64,000 bases of DNA, from positions 62,001-126,000 of the forward strand of contig JARGPI010000017.1 in NCBI GenBank assembly GCA_029213005.1, given 5' to 3'. The notes beneath the pieces were generated by a model. That model was not told the origin of the DNA. It did no database searches and worked only from the letters and a program-made list of their open reading frames with translations. The stretch comes from Verrucomicrobiales bacterium. Its GTDB lineage: Bacteria; Verrucomicrobiota; Verrucomicrobiia; Verrucomicrobiales; DEV007. Of this stretch, positions 7,971 through 17,307 are shown piece after piece (the stretch's first letter is position 1; each line of letters begins with the position of its first letter). The translations under genes and the position numbers were made by a program.

Positions 7971-10820
7971 ATGAAACCGAAACACTTCTGTTTTCTCCTA
8001 ATCCTCACTTTGTTAGCTCAAGGTGTGGCTCTTTTGGGGCAGGAAAAAGCGAATAATCCCGTTCCTGTCGAAGAAGCCCAACATTCGTGGAAACTGGCCT
8101 CGGAGCAGGCGACATCGGAAGATCTCATTTCCGTGCCGGAAGGATTTGAAGTTGACCTCGTTTTGTCGGCTGGAGAAGACGACGGGTCCTGGGTCACTTT
8201 AGAGTTTGATGACAAGAATCATCTTTACGTCGCGAAGGAAGACAAAGGGATCGTTCGCTACACATTGGATGCGAGCGGTAAGTTACTTAACCCGCTGGTT
8301 GTGGAAGAGGAACTGGCTCAATGCCGCGGATTGTTGTGGGCTCACGATTCTCTATATGTGAACTCCAATAATCCAAACCCTCCACCGATGGAGATTCTGG
8401 AAAATTCCGATGGTCTCTTCCGCCTTAAGGATGAGGATGGAGACGGCGTTTTTGAGAATAGAGTCAAATTACTTGAAACCAGTCAGGGAAGCCCCGGGCA
8501 CGGGCGGAATCAACTGAAGCTGGGGCCCGATGGGTTGATCTACTTCATGAGCGGGTATGATGTAGTGCTCACTGATAAGATTGACGATAAATCGTTTCTC
8601 AAGAATTTCGGTGAAGATCAACTCATTCCCAATCCCTGGGACGAGGAGTGGTTCAACAAGCATGGTAGAGCGCCGGGCGGTCACCTGATCCGGATGGATG
8701 AAAAAGGTAACTTTTTTCAGCTAATTGCCGGTGGATTCCGCAACCCGATGGACATCGCATTCAATCGGGATGGAGAAATCTTTACTTACGATGCCGATAT
8801 GGAGTGGGACGCAGCGCTCGCCTGGTATAAGCCGACCCGGATTTTACATATCGTCAGTGGCGCTGATTATGGCTGGCGCAGAGCGACTGGAAAGCTTCCT
8901 GACTATTACGAAGACTGCTTGCCATCGGTAGTAGATATTGGACTGGGTTCGCCGACAGGGCTTGATTTCGGATACCAGTCAAATTTCCCGGACAAGTGGA
9001 AAAACGCCCTTTTTACCGGAGACTGGACTTACGGTCGGATCCTCGCGGTTCATATCGATGAGCGCGGCTCTTCGTTCGGAGGGGAATTCGAAACCTTTGC
9101 CGCGGGTCGTCCTATGAACGTGGTTGATTTAACCTTCGGTCCGGATGGAAATATGTACTTCGTGACCGGTGGTATGAAAACCAAATCCGGTATCTACCGG
9201 GTGCGTTGGACCGGCGAGGTTGAGAAGGAGAAAACGATACCTGTAGAATCCACTCAGACGGATGAAGCTCTACTTCGGAATTTGCGTTATCAGTTGGAAT
9301 TCTTCCAGGTTATTCAATCCAGCAAGGGAGCTCAACTGGCGTTACATCATATCAATCATTCCGATGAATTTATCCGTCACGCCGCCCGGATTGCTCTGGA
9401 AAATCAGGAACCGGAACTGTGGGTTGAGCAGGCGCTGGCCAGTAGTTCCCCGGCCGCATTTGTTGCATTGGCCCGGGGGAAAGACCTACTTGATAAAGAT
9501 CAACTGGTGAAGCGAATGAACCGGATTGATCTGAAAAACCTGGATGAAGCGACATTGCTCGGAATGTTGCGGGCCTACGAAATTCTGTTCACTCGCAGTG
9601 GTAAGCCTCTCGGTAAGATTCGGGGTAATACTGTGGAAAAGTTGACTGCCCTGTTTCCCCATGAATCAACAAAGGTTAATTACGAGTTGTGTGAGCTTCT
9701 GGTTTATCTGGAAGACCCTGAGGTGCTTACGAAAATCTGTGATTTGATTGAAAAGAGCGAGACCACGGAGGATTTGAGCCAGTATCTGGTGTATTCCCGA
9801 TACCTGAAAAATGGTTGGGATCTCGAATCCAAAAGAACTTTCCTGAAGGGCGTTCAGAGACTGGAAGCGTTCCCCGGTGGTAAATTTCATCAGAAAATCG
9901 TCAATTTTCTGAGAGACGAAATGATCGAGAGGCTTTCCGATCCCGAGAAAATGGCGCTGGCGAGATGGACCGAGCCGGTCGAAGTGGAGACGGAAGTTGA
10001 TCTGTCGGATCCGCCTCAATTTGTTAAAGAATGGGGGGTAGAGGATTTCAGTCAAAGTGTCAGTAAGCCACTTATCGGTCGTGATTTCGAAAATGGACGT
10101 AAAGCTTACACGAAGGCCAACTGTGTGACCTGCCATAAAATGGAGGGAAATCCGGCCAGTTCCAAAGGAGTTCTGGGGCCGGACCTGTCAAATGTCGGAG
10201 GGCGATTCGGGCTCCACGACTTGCTGGTATCGATTATTCATCCGTCGCGGGCCATCAATGATAAGTATCGGAACCCGGCAGCTCCCAACCTGTCGACGAT
10301 GCCCCCCGGCCAGATCAATGTGCTGAACAAAGAGGAGGTTCTCGATTTACTCGCGTATCTTCAATCTGGTGGCAAACCTGGAGATTCAGTCTATGGTTCC
10401 ATTGCGCCGGTCGCTAACAGTGAAAAAGTTGTGAAAGATGACCCCGAGATGGCTATTGTGAACGATGTAATCACCCCGCAAGACAATTTGAGTCTCGGTA
10501 CCACTGTGAAACCTCACTATTTTGAGAAAATGTCAGCCGCCAATTTGGAAGATAGGGAACGCTTTTTCGGCGATCTCAAACGAATCCTCGACACCTATCC
10601 GGGTGCAACCTTCGAACTGGTTGGCCATGCTGATGACACCAAATTTCCCCAAACCAATCTCGATATCTCACTCAACCGCGCAAAATTTACCGCGTTGAAT
10701 TTGATTTATCGGGGCATACCCAAAAATGCGATCACTTACCGGGCGGTAGGTGACAAAGAACCCTCAAAGGAAGGAAACCGGAGAGTCGAAGTAAACGTCA
10801 AACTGAATGAAGATAACTAA
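7971..10820 (+). CDS. PVC-type beta-propeller dehydrogenase-like protein with cytochrome c and OmpA-like domains
   Basis: 949 residues. After a signal peptide (1-24) comes a sorbosone/glucose-dehydrogenase-like propeller (about 45-400: VPEGFEVDLVLSAGEDDGSW, AGGFRNPMDIAFNRDGE, DLTFGPDGNMYFVTGG), then a helical repeat region (about 420-690). A haem-binding module follows with C718-V-T-C-H722 and LGPDLSNVGGRFGLHDLLVS. The C-terminus (about 840-949) has the OmpA/MotB pattern: VGHADDTKFPQTNLDISLNRAKF followed by GxKEPSxxGNRRVEV. The first part matches the Planctomycete/Verrucomicrobium-type membrane-bound dehydrogenases, thought to oxidise sugars in the periplasm. The haem module appears shortened, passing from INDKYRN almost directly to MPPGQINVLNKEEVLDLLAYL. 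The OmpA-like tail suggests peptidoglycan attachment. Substrate unknown. Confidence 0.82.
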   Translation: MKPKHFCFLLILTLLAQGVALLGQEKANNPVPVEEAQHSWKLASEQATSEDLISVPEGFEVDLVLSAGEDDGSWVTLEFDDKNHLYVAKEDKGIVRYTLDASGKLLNPLVVEEELAQCRGLLWAHDSLYVNSNNPNPPPMEILENSDGLFRLKDEDGDGVFENRVKLLETSQGSPGHGRNQLKLGPDGLIYFMSGYDVVLTDKIDDKSFLKNFGEDQLIPNPWDEEWFNKHGRAPGGHLIRMDEKGNFFQLIAGGFRNPMDIAFNRDGEIFTYDADMEWDAALAWYKPTRILHIVSGADYGWRRATGKLPDYYEDCLPSVVDIGLGSPTGLDFGYQSNFPDKWKNALFTGDWTYGRILAVHIDERGSSFGGEFETFAAGRPMNVVDLTFGPDGNMYFVTGGMKTKSGIYRVRWTGEVEKEKTIPVESTQTDEALLRNLRYQLEFFQVIQSSKGAQLALHHINHSDEFIRHAARIALENQEPELWVEQALASSSPAAFVALARGKDLLDKDQLVKRMNRIDLKNLDEATLLGMLRAYEILFTRSGKPLGKIRGNTVEKLTALFPHESTKVNYELCELLVYLEDPEVLTKICDLIEKSETTEDLSQYLVYSRYLKNGWDLESKRTFLKGVQRLEAFPGGKFHQKIVNFLRDEMIERLSDPEKMALARWTEPVEVETEVDLSDPPQFVKEWGVEDFSQSVSKPLIGRDFENGRKAYTKANCVTCHKMEGNPASSKGVLGPDLSNVGGRFGLHDLLVSIIHPSRAINDKYRNPAAPNLSTMPPGQINVLNKEEVLDLLAYLQSGGKPGDSVYGSIAPVANSEKVVKDDPEMAIVNDVITPQDNLSLGTTVKPHYFEKMSAANLEDRERFFGDLKRILDTYPGATFELVGHADDTKFPQTNLDISLNRAKFTALNLIYRGIPKNAITYRAVGDKEPSKEGNRRVEVNVKLNEDN

Positions 10821-10942
10821 AGTACCATTAAAGGTGTTTTGTTATGATTTTTCTTGATAATGAGGCGTAAATTTGTGATTTTTCCTATTAATATCCTTCC
10901 GCACAATTCTGAAACTTGGAACCTATTCAGATAAAAATCCTT

Positions 10943-12679
10943 ATGGAGTTGCCAGAAACTAACGACAAAAAACAGACTGAGCTGGTGGAGGAATACTCCC
11001 GCTCAACTTCACTCACTGTGTTCGAGATACACAGGGCTGCTGCGGAAATCATTCCGGGATACCTTCTTGCCAACATGATGAGCCCGGCTCTCTGGAAATG
11101 GCGGGAAACCCGGCCTATGCATGACGGCGAAGGTAACTTACGCGGAACGAACCGGCGATTGAAAGATCTGCAACGGGAGTTTCATTGGTACACTTTCACA
11201 AACGACATGTCGAAACCCGGCGGGGACTACTGGGGGTTGCTTAATTTTGACGATGAGGAAAAACGCCTCGGTAAAGAGTTTATTCAGACGATTCGTAAAG
11301 ATTACGATGAAACGCTGAACTATCTTCTTACTCTGGATTCCGAATCTCAGTTCGGACAGATCGTGCTTCAGGATTTTTACAAACAAGGTTTCTTCCCCCG
11401 ATTGAAGAATGAAACGATTGAGGGAATGAACGCCTACCAGCGTATTTGCCCGATGGGTAAAGGGTCGGGTAAATGTGTCGCGTTGGCGATGCTTTGGGCT
11501 TCGTCGTTAGCCGTTTGCAGTCGTTTTCCTCTCGACCAGATCATCGTTGTCGCGAATAAGGCTCACCTTTTTGTCTTTCTTGACGATGGCGAGAATGTGA
11601 ACCTGTTTAATAACGCCAAATGGTACAACCATACCCGGATCAATAACGACTCGGAGTTAGCCGTTCAGGCCAAAGCGGTATCAACCGGTAGTGATGTGAT
11701 GTTTATCTATATTCCCGGAAAAGGAATGTGCGATATCTACAATAAGCACAGCGCGATCGAAAGAGAGACTGTCGAGACCGTCGCGAAGCGGTGCAGTGAC
11801 TTTCTCGGGGCGCCTCTGATGGTAGGGGATCTTGACGATGTAACTTTTGAAGTAAATGAGACTTCGTTACCGGATCCTTCCGACTACGAGCAGTTGGAGG
11901 ACTATCAAAAAGCGATTTATGACCTGGCTGAGGAAAAGCCGCAGTCTTCCTACACTCATGCCAAGTATGCTTATCGTGACTGGCGGAATACCTCTCCCGA
12001 AGTGTATGCCTATGCTTCGATGAGAGAATACGAAGTCGGGCAGCGTGCTATGGCGATAAGTCAGCTTTCCGATGCGCTTGAAATCATCAATTCAATCGGG
12101 GAGAACGATTCCATTTTTAACTCGCGTGACCGAATTGCTCTACCTGATGAAACGCTTCTTTTCGGAGCGGGAGATGATCGGGACCGGGCTTTGCTTTTGT
12201 TTACTTTGCTCGAGAAATCGGAGCTGCAGACTAATTCCCTATTTGTGGGATTCAGTGAGGATGCCAGCTACGTGAATTGTGATGATGTCTGGATCGATCT
12301 AACGACTTTAAATCAATCAGATAAGCAGCCTGATGATTTGATCTACCTGTTTGACCATCAAAACAGTTGGAAACCCGGGCAGTTCAATGAAAATCACGCC
12401 AATCGTGTCACGGTATCCTACGGGAAATACGATTCAAGAATGTCAATGATTCGGGCGACCCGGGGAGAGAATCTTCCCAAAGTTCTCGAGGAGATGATTC
12501 TGACTCAAGTGATCACCCCTCAGGGAGCGGAGGAGCTTTGGCAGGAATTGAAAATCACCGACGTCGAAAGCCTGAAACAGGCCGCTGAAGGCCAAAAAAT
12601 CCAGCTTCTGAGCGGTTTCTCTATCAGTAAAGAAAAACTGATTCTGGATCGCATTGAGGAAATGGTTGCAGGAGTCTAG
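10943..12679 (+). CDS. Unassigned protein: transglutaminase-like core plus C-terminal helix-hairpin-helix
   Basis: 578 residues from ATG 10943 (the frame opens at TTG 10916; no ribosome site seen for either), no signal peptide. Not confidently recognised as a whole. The middle carries a Cys/His/Asn arrangement like transglutaminase/cysteine-protease folds: C178 in GSGKCVALAMLWASSL, H208 in NKAHLFVFLDDG, and N223/N224 before AKW. The last ~55 residues (ITPQGAEELWQELKI, DVESLKQAAEGQKIQLLSGF) follow the helix-hairpin-helix pattern of family-X DNA polymerases, which binds DNA backbone. A part at 320-400 may be TPR-like. Function unknown; a cytosolic transglutaminase-like protein with DNA-binding tail is my inference. 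Upstream, 10821-10942 is AT-rich with no gene seen. Confidence 0.6.
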   Translation: MELPETNDKKQTELVEEYSRSTSLTVFEIHRAAAEIIPGYLLANMMSPALWKWRETRPMHDGEGNLRGTNRRLKDLQREFHWYTFTNDMSKPGGDYWGLLNFDDEEKRLGKEFIQTIRKDYDETLNYLLTLDSESQFGQIVLQDFYKQGFFPRLKNETIEGMNAYQRICPMGKGSGKCVALAMLWASSLAVCSRFPLDQIIVVANKAHLFVFLDDGENVNLFNNAKWYNHTRINNDSELAVQAKAVSTGSDVMFIYIPGKGMCDIYNKHSAIERETVETVAKRCSDFLGAPLMVGDLDDVTFEVNETSLPDPSDYEQLEDYQKAIYDLAEEKPQSSYTHAKYAYRDWRNTSPEVYAYASMREYEVGQRAMAISQLSDALEIINSIGENDSIFNSRDRIALPDETLLFGAGDDRDRALLLFTLLEKSELQTNSLFVGFSEDASYVNCDDVWIDLTTLNQSDKQPDDLIYLFDHQNSWKPGQFNENHANRVTVSYGKYDSRMSMIRATRGENLPKVLEEMILTQVITPQGAEELWQELKITDVESLKQAAEGQKIQLLSGFSISKEKLILDRIEEMVAGV

Positions 12680-12698
12680 AATTTACAGGTTTTATTAA

Positions 12699-12723
12699 AG
12701 TTAACTTGATTTTCAGGTTAACT
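12699..12723. promoter_or_regulatory. Inverted repeat before the MATE gene
   Basis: AGTTAAC at 12699-12705 and GTTAACT at 12717-12723 form a perfect 7-bp inverted repeat with an 11-base gap, about 20 bases before the MATE start codon. Position fits an operator; no regulator is assigned. Confidence 0.3.
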
Positions 12724-12742
12724 GGAGTTCCCTTCTCCTACC

Positions 12743-14167
12743 TTGGAGCAGAAAAAGATACAGCAGTTCCTGGAGGAGCTGTGGACGAGAGATGGCGGGA
12801 TCCGTGAGGTGTTAAAACTTGCGGCTCCCATGATGATTACGACGGGCGCATGGGCGATCATGCTTTTCGTCGATCGGTTGATTCTGTTCAAAAGTTCGAT
12901 CTCGGAATTCAATGCGGCGTTGCCTGCGGGGACGCTCTACTGGATGGCGATGTCTCTATTTGTGGGGATCGCGAGTTACACCAATACTTTTGTGGCTCAA
13001 TATTACGGCGCGGGGAAACCCGAGAGAATCGGAGCCTCGGTTTGGCAGGGGATTCGGCTGGGGATTTACGTGACTCCTCTGTTTCTCATTTTAATTCCGA
13101 TCGGGAAGTACTATTTCCAGTCGACCACGGATGATCCAGCGGTTGCGGATGCAGAGATTCGTTACTTCCAGATTTTGGTCCTCGGATGTACCTCCTCGAT
13201 CATAACGGCGGCTCAGGGGGCGCTGTTTAACGGTCAGGGAAAAACCCGGATTGTGATGATGGTGAATCTGGGTGCGGTGTTGCTTAATATTTTTCTGGAT
13301 TACGGTTTGATCCTCGGAAACATGGGGTTTCCTAAACTGGGTATTCTCGGGGCGGGTATCGCGACTACCGCTGCATCGTGGTCGATGGTTCTGGTATTTG
13401 CGGTATTGATGCGTCAGAAAAAATACTGGGAAGGGTGTCATCTCAAGACGACCTGGCGACATGACTCAGAATTGATGGGCCGGATGATCAAATTCGGAAC
13501 GCCCAACGGTCTGCCTATGTTGGTCGAGTCGATCACCTTTCACGCTTTGGTCAAGATCGTCCTGACCTTCGGAATGTTGAAAGCGGCCGCGAGTAGCCTG
13601 GTGCTGAGTATCAATCAGTTGGCCCACTTCCCGCTGGTGGGGCTGGGGATTGCCTGCAGTATTCTGGTCGGTCAGCGAATTTCCAGCGGCCGTCAGGAGG
13701 CGGCCAAAACGGCGATCAATAGTGCGCTTATTGTCGGGCTTACCTACTCGTTTTTCTTTGTGATTCTATATCTGATTATACCGGACGGCGTGATCAAAAT
13801 GCATCGTGAAATGATGCCTCAGGATAGTGCTTTCTATAGTATCCGGGAGATCTCGGTAATACTGCTAAGGCTCGCCGGTCTCTACTTGATTATTGAGTGT
13901 CTCCAGCTGGTATTTTCCGGGGCTATCAAAGGAGCCGGGGATACCTGGTTTGTCCTGAAAATGACGATACTGGTCGCTGTGCTGACTTTGATCGGTTACT
14001 TCGCTGCCAGAGGACTGGGGCTCTATGCAATGTGGGTAGTATATATACTTCAGATCGCCATTCTGGGCGGTGCCTGCTTTATGCGATTCCGCGGCGGGAA
14101 ATGGAAGGATTTCTCGGTGATTGAGAAAGGCGCGTCTCCCCGGGATGAGCCGGGTGCTGATGAGTGA
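12743..14167 (+). CDS. MATE-family multidrug/toxin efflux transporter
   Basis: 474 residues with about twelve membrane segments in two related halves. Family features include REVLKLAAPMMITTGAWAIMLFVDRLIL near the N-terminus, NIFLDYGLILGNMGFPKLGILGAGIATT in the first half and MLKAAASSLVLSINQLAHFPLVGLGIACSILVGQ in the second. MATE proteins export cationic or organic compounds by Na+ or H+ antiport in the inner membrane. The start codon is TTG 12743, as the frame is closed a few codons upstream and the first ATG would cut into helix 1. Substrate is not predictable. It follows the transglutaminase-like gene by 63 bases on the same strand. Confidence 0.9.
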   Translation: MEQKKIQQFLEELWTRDGGIREVLKLAAPMMITTGAWAIMLFVDRLILFKSSISEFNAALPAGTLYWMAMSLFVGIASYTNTFVAQYYGAGKPERIGASVWQGIRLGIYVTPLFLILIPIGKYYFQSTTDDPAVADAEIRYFQILVLGCTSSIITAAQGALFNGQGKTRIVMMVNLGAVLLNIFLDYGLILGNMGFPKLGILGAGIATTAASWSMVLVFAVLMRQKKYWEGCHLKTTWRHDSELMGRMIKFGTPNGLPMLVESITFHALVKIVLTFGMLKAAASSLVLSINQLAHFPLVGLGIACSILVGQRISSGRQEAAKTAINSALIVGLTYSFFFVILYLIIPDGVIKMHREMMPQDSAFYSIREISVILLRLAGLYLIIECLQLVFSGAIKGAGDTWFVLKMTILVAVLTLIGYFAARGLGLYAMWVVYILQIAILGGACFMRFRGGKWKDFSVIEKGASPRDEPGADE

Positions 14168-14232
14168 TTGCGGAGAGGTGGAGGGATTCTCTCCTCACTC
14201 ACAGAGGGGTGGTTGTCAGGTTACTGTGAGAA

Positions 14233-14556
14233 TTATCTCGCGCGACGCTGATAAACGTGACCGGCTTTAACTCTCTGTCCCTTAACGACGTGAAAAATAA
14301 CTTCGGGGCTCGATTCTTCGTCGTGGCGGGTGGTCGCTTTGCCTTCTTTTCGGTAGACAAATGAGTCAATGACGGCGCGAGTCGTTACCTGTCGTCTCCA
14401 GACCGGTTGCCGGGTGGGTTCGCCGGTAAAGATAACGCCGCGTGGGATCCCGACGCGTGATGATAAAGTTCCGCGTTCCTGAGCGGACGCCTGCGATGCG
14501 AAGCCGGCGAGCGCGGTTGCGGCGAGTAAAAGAGTGAGTTTGGTTGTGTGTTTCAT
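14233..14556 (-). CDS. Small secreted protein, unknown function
   Basis: 107 residues with a clear signal peptide (MKHTTKLTLLLAATALAGFA, likely cut after ASA before QERG). The mature ~80 residues are basic (many Arg and Lys) and lack cysteines. No domain recognised. It is monocistronic, convergent with the MATE gene and followed on its strand, 98 bases further down, by nothing on the same operon side; the helicase gene lies upstream on the same strand 98 bases away. Confidence 0.65.
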   Translation of the reverse strand: MKHTTKLTLLLAATALAGFASQASAQERGTLSSRVGIPRGVIFTGEPTRQPVWRRQVTTRAVIDSFVYRKEGKATTRHDEESSPEVIFHVVKGQRVKAGHVYQRRAR

Positions 14557-14654
14557 TAGTTCAGTTTCGTGTTCCCTGCTAATCTCCTTTGGAAAACTCC
14601 GATTTTCAAGAGGGAGCTTGTGCCGTCTATCAGCAGGGCGAAATGAACGATCAA

Positions 14655-16649
14655 TTACTGCGAAAGCATTGCCTTCATCTCCTGAAAGAAATTCGCCGCG
14701 TAATCCTCATTGACCGGTTCCTCGGCGATTTCTTCGTATGAGGTTTCTTCGCACTCATTCTTGTCCATCTCGTTGAAGAAGGTGCTCGGCATACAAGGCA
14801 CTTTATCACCCCACTTTTTCCGGGAGTGACACCAGGTAATGGTAAGCTGTTCTTTCGCCCGGGTGATCCCGACGTAAAGAAGGCGGCGCTCTTCGTCTTT
14901 GGTGCCTTCTTCAATGGAGCGGGAGTGGGGAAGAATACCTTCCTCCATCCCAATAAGGTGGCAGACTGGAAATTCGAGACCTTTGGAGGCGTGCATGGTG
15001 ATCAGTGAGACTTCGTCACCCTGCTCTTTCTCCTTATCTTTATCCTGCATCAGAGCGCAGCTGTCGAGAAAGCGTCGCAATCCGCGCTTTTTCTTCTGAG
15101 TGTGGGCATACATCGATTCCACCAGATCGGCGACGTTTTTACGCCGGCTGTTGGCTTCATCCGCCGTTTTGCAGGACCGCTTGAGGAAATCTTCATATTC
15201 GATTTCCCTAATCAGATCCTCGGTCATGGTCGCATAGTTACCGGTTTTTGTATTGGCGGTGTCAGCGAAGGTGTGGACCAGCTCGACGAAGCCATCGAGG
15301 GCATTGCGGGCCCGGGTCGAGCAGGTCGAGAGAAACTCTTCGTCCTGGAACGCTTCGAAAATGCTTTGCTCCGCTTTGATGCTGTATTGGGTGGCTGACT
15401 CAATGGTGCCTTTCCCAATGCCGCGGGGCGGCGTGTTGACGATTCGTAAAAGGCTCACGTCGTCATCGGGGTTGACCATGAGAGACAGATAGCTCAGCAG
15501 GTCTTTAATCTCCCGCTTTTCGTAAAAGCTCTGGCCTCCAATCACGCGGTAGGGAACCTCGTGCTCCCGCAATTGTTCCTCCATGACCCGGGACTGAGTG
15601 TTGGTCCGGAACAAAATCGCAAAATCCTCCCACTTCCGGTTATCGAGATGCCGTTTTTCCATGATCTCGGTGACCACGTATTCCGCTTCGGTCTGCGCAT
15701 CGGGCATGGAAGCGATCTTGATCTTGTCGCCTTCGCCCTGACTGCTCCAGAGAGTCTTTTCCCGGCGGTCGATGTTGTGCCGGATCACGCTGTTGGCGAG
15801 ACGAAGCACGCGGTTCACGGAGCGATAGTTTTCCTCGAGCTTAACCACGGTTGGATTGGGGAAAAAGCGTTCGAAATCGAGGATGTTAGTGATGTCAGCT
15901 CCCCGCCAGCCGTAAATACTTTGATCATCGTCGCCCACCACACAGATGTTGTGCTCTTTGTTTACAACTAACTGAAGCAGCTCCATCTGAAGATTGTTGG
16001 TGTCCTGAAACTCATCCACCATTACAAAACGAAAGCGTTTCTGCCAGCTCTCGCGAATATCGTCGTTTTCCCGCAACGCTTTCACCGCGAGGAGGATCAA
16101 GTCATCAAAATCGACTGCGTTAAAAGCTTTTAGCTCTTTCTGGTAAGTCCGGTAAACATCAGAAATCAGCGAGTTTTCGTCTTCGCTGACCGGTGTTCCG
16201 GTGTTTTTCGCGTTACTGATCTGCGACTGGATCATAAACGCGTCGATGTTCTCATCTTTCCCCGCTTTGCGAACGAGGATTTGTTTGATGATCCCCATCT
16301 GATCACTCTGAGTGAAAATCGAGAAGTTTTTCTTGTAGCCAAGGCGCTCGATACAGGTCCGGAGAATCCGCACGCAGAGCGAGTGGAAGGTACAGAGCAT
16401 GACGTCCTCCGCCATGTTGTTTTCCACCATTGAATCGACCCGCTCCCGCATCTCCACCGCCGCTTTGTTGGTGAAGGTCACCGCCAGGATCTGACTCGCG
16501 GGAATACCGTTATACAGCATTCCGGCGATACGAGTGGTGACCACCCGGGTCTTTCCAGTTCCTGCCCCCGCCAAAATCAGGAGGGGTCCAAAGTTATGTT
16601 CGGCCGCCTGCCGTTGGGCAGGATTCAGGCCGTTGAAGCCAGCATTCAT
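14655..16649 (-). CDS. uvrD: UvrD/PcrA-family SF1 DNA helicase
   Basis: 664 residues. Q-motif LNPAQRQAA (8-16), Walker A AGAGTGKT (27-34), motif Ia VTFTNKAAVEMRERV, motif II VMVDEFQDTN, motif III VVGDDDQSIYGWRGAD, motif IV LEENYRS, motif V HASKGLEFPVCHLIGMEEG and motif VI EERRLLYVGITRAKEQL are all present. It would be a 3'-5' ATP-dependent helicase acting in nucleotide excision and mismatch repair or in clearing recombination intermediates. It is somewhat shorter than Escherichia coli UvrD (720), mostly by a short C-terminal tail. Rep- or PcrA-like roles are equally possible by sequence. It starts at ATG 16649 without a clear ribosome site. Confidence 0.93.
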   Translation of the reverse strand: MNAGFNGLNPAQRQAAEHNFGPLLILAGAGTGKTRVVTTRIAGMLYNGIPASQILAVTFTNKAAVEMRERVDSMVENNMAEDVMLCTFHSLCVRILRTCIERLGYKKNFSIFTQSDQMGIIKQILVRKAGKDENIDAFMIQSQISNAKNTGTPVSEDENSLISDVYRTYQKELKAFNAVDFDDLILLAVKALRENDDIRESWQKRFRFVMVDEFQDTNNLQMELLQLVVNKEHNICVVGDDDQSIYGWRGADITNILDFERFFPNPTVVKLEENYRSVNRVLRLANSVIRHNIDRREKTLWSSQGEGDKIKIASMPDAQTEAEYVVTEIMEKRHLDNRKWEDFAILFRTNTQSRVMEEQLREHEVPYRVIGGQSFYEKREIKDLLSYLSLMVNPDDDVSLLRIVNTPPRGIGKGTIESATQYSIKAEQSIFEAFQDEEFLSTCSTRARNALDGFVELVHTFADTANTKTGNYATMTEDLIREIEYEDFLKRSCKTADEANSRRKNVADLVESMYAHTQKKKRGLRRFLDSCALMQDKDKEKEQGDEVSLITMHASKGLEFPVCHLIGMEEGILPHSRSIEEGTKDEERRLLYVGITRAKEQLTITWCHSRKKWGDKVPCMPSTFFNEMDKNECEETSYEEIAEEPVNEDYAANFFQEMKAMLSQ

Positions 16650-16689
16650 GAAAAGAAAACAGAGAAACGGTGAGGGAGACGATTAAACG

Positions 16690-17190
16690 TTATTTAATAA
16701 TCCGCCAGTTGAAAGGGTAGCGATACGCTTGCCCATCCTTTGCCGCAATAGCTCCCTGAATGCAAAAAATAAGATTTAAAACTGCCATCACAGCCGTCGG
16801 AATCCACGCAATACAGGCGGCGAATCCGATGATTCCGGAGACCCAGATCACGATAAACGTGAGGATACTGAAATTGAGTGTTTCCCGGGAATGTTCGTCA
16901 ACATAGGGGCTTTCCCCCTTTTTAAGGAGAAATGGGATCAATGGTCCCACCACATAGCCGATACCACCGGTTACGATACCGGAAAGGCTCAGTAAATGCC
17001 CCAGCGAAGCCCAGAATTTCTCGTCTTTCTGGGCCATTCTGCCCAATCCCATCGCAGGGAAATGCAGTGGGTCAGTAGAAGTGGGCGAGGGTGCCGGTGT
17101 CGGCGTGGATTCCTCAATATAAGGCGGTGGGGTTTCCTGTGATGGGTTCTGATTTTGTGGTTGCGAATCGGGATCAAGAGGATCGGTCAT
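16690..17190 (-). CDS. DUF4870 membrane protein with proline-rich N-terminus
   Basis: 166 residues. The first ~55 are Pro/Thr/Gln-rich and presumably disordered. The rest is a DUF4870 domain with three to four membrane segments: WASLGHLLSLSGIVTGGIGYVVGPL, the loop LKKGESPYVDEHSRETLNF, then FIVIWVSGIIGF and an end AYRYPFNWRIIK. DUF4870 proteins are widespread small inner-membrane proteins of unknown function related to Tic20-like folds. It sits 40 bases upstream of the helicase on the same strand but without functional link. The region 17191-17307 upstream holds no other gene that I can see. Confidence 0.8.
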   Translation of the reverse strand: MTDPLDPDSQPQNQNPSQETPPPYIEESTPTPAPSPTSTDPLHFPAMGLGRMAQKDEKFWASLGHLLSLSGIVTGGIGYVVGPLIPFLLKKGESPYVDEHSRETLNFSILTFIVIWVSGIIGFAACIAWIPTAVMAVLNLIFCIQGAIAAKDGQAYRYPFNWRIIK

Positions 17191-17307
17191 GTTTGCTCGT
17201 TTGTTGTGTTTTTAGTTACAACTTATTACGGGAACTTCAAGTATTTGGCGATTACAAAACTCCGGGGGAATCGTAATCTTCAGAACCCGCGAGCACCGCC
17301 AGAGCCC

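Noticed and set aside
14172..14230. Hairpins GGAGAG/CTCTCC and CTCACAG/CTGTGAG between convergent genes as terminators
   Set aside because: Short stems with long loops and no T-run; not better than chance.
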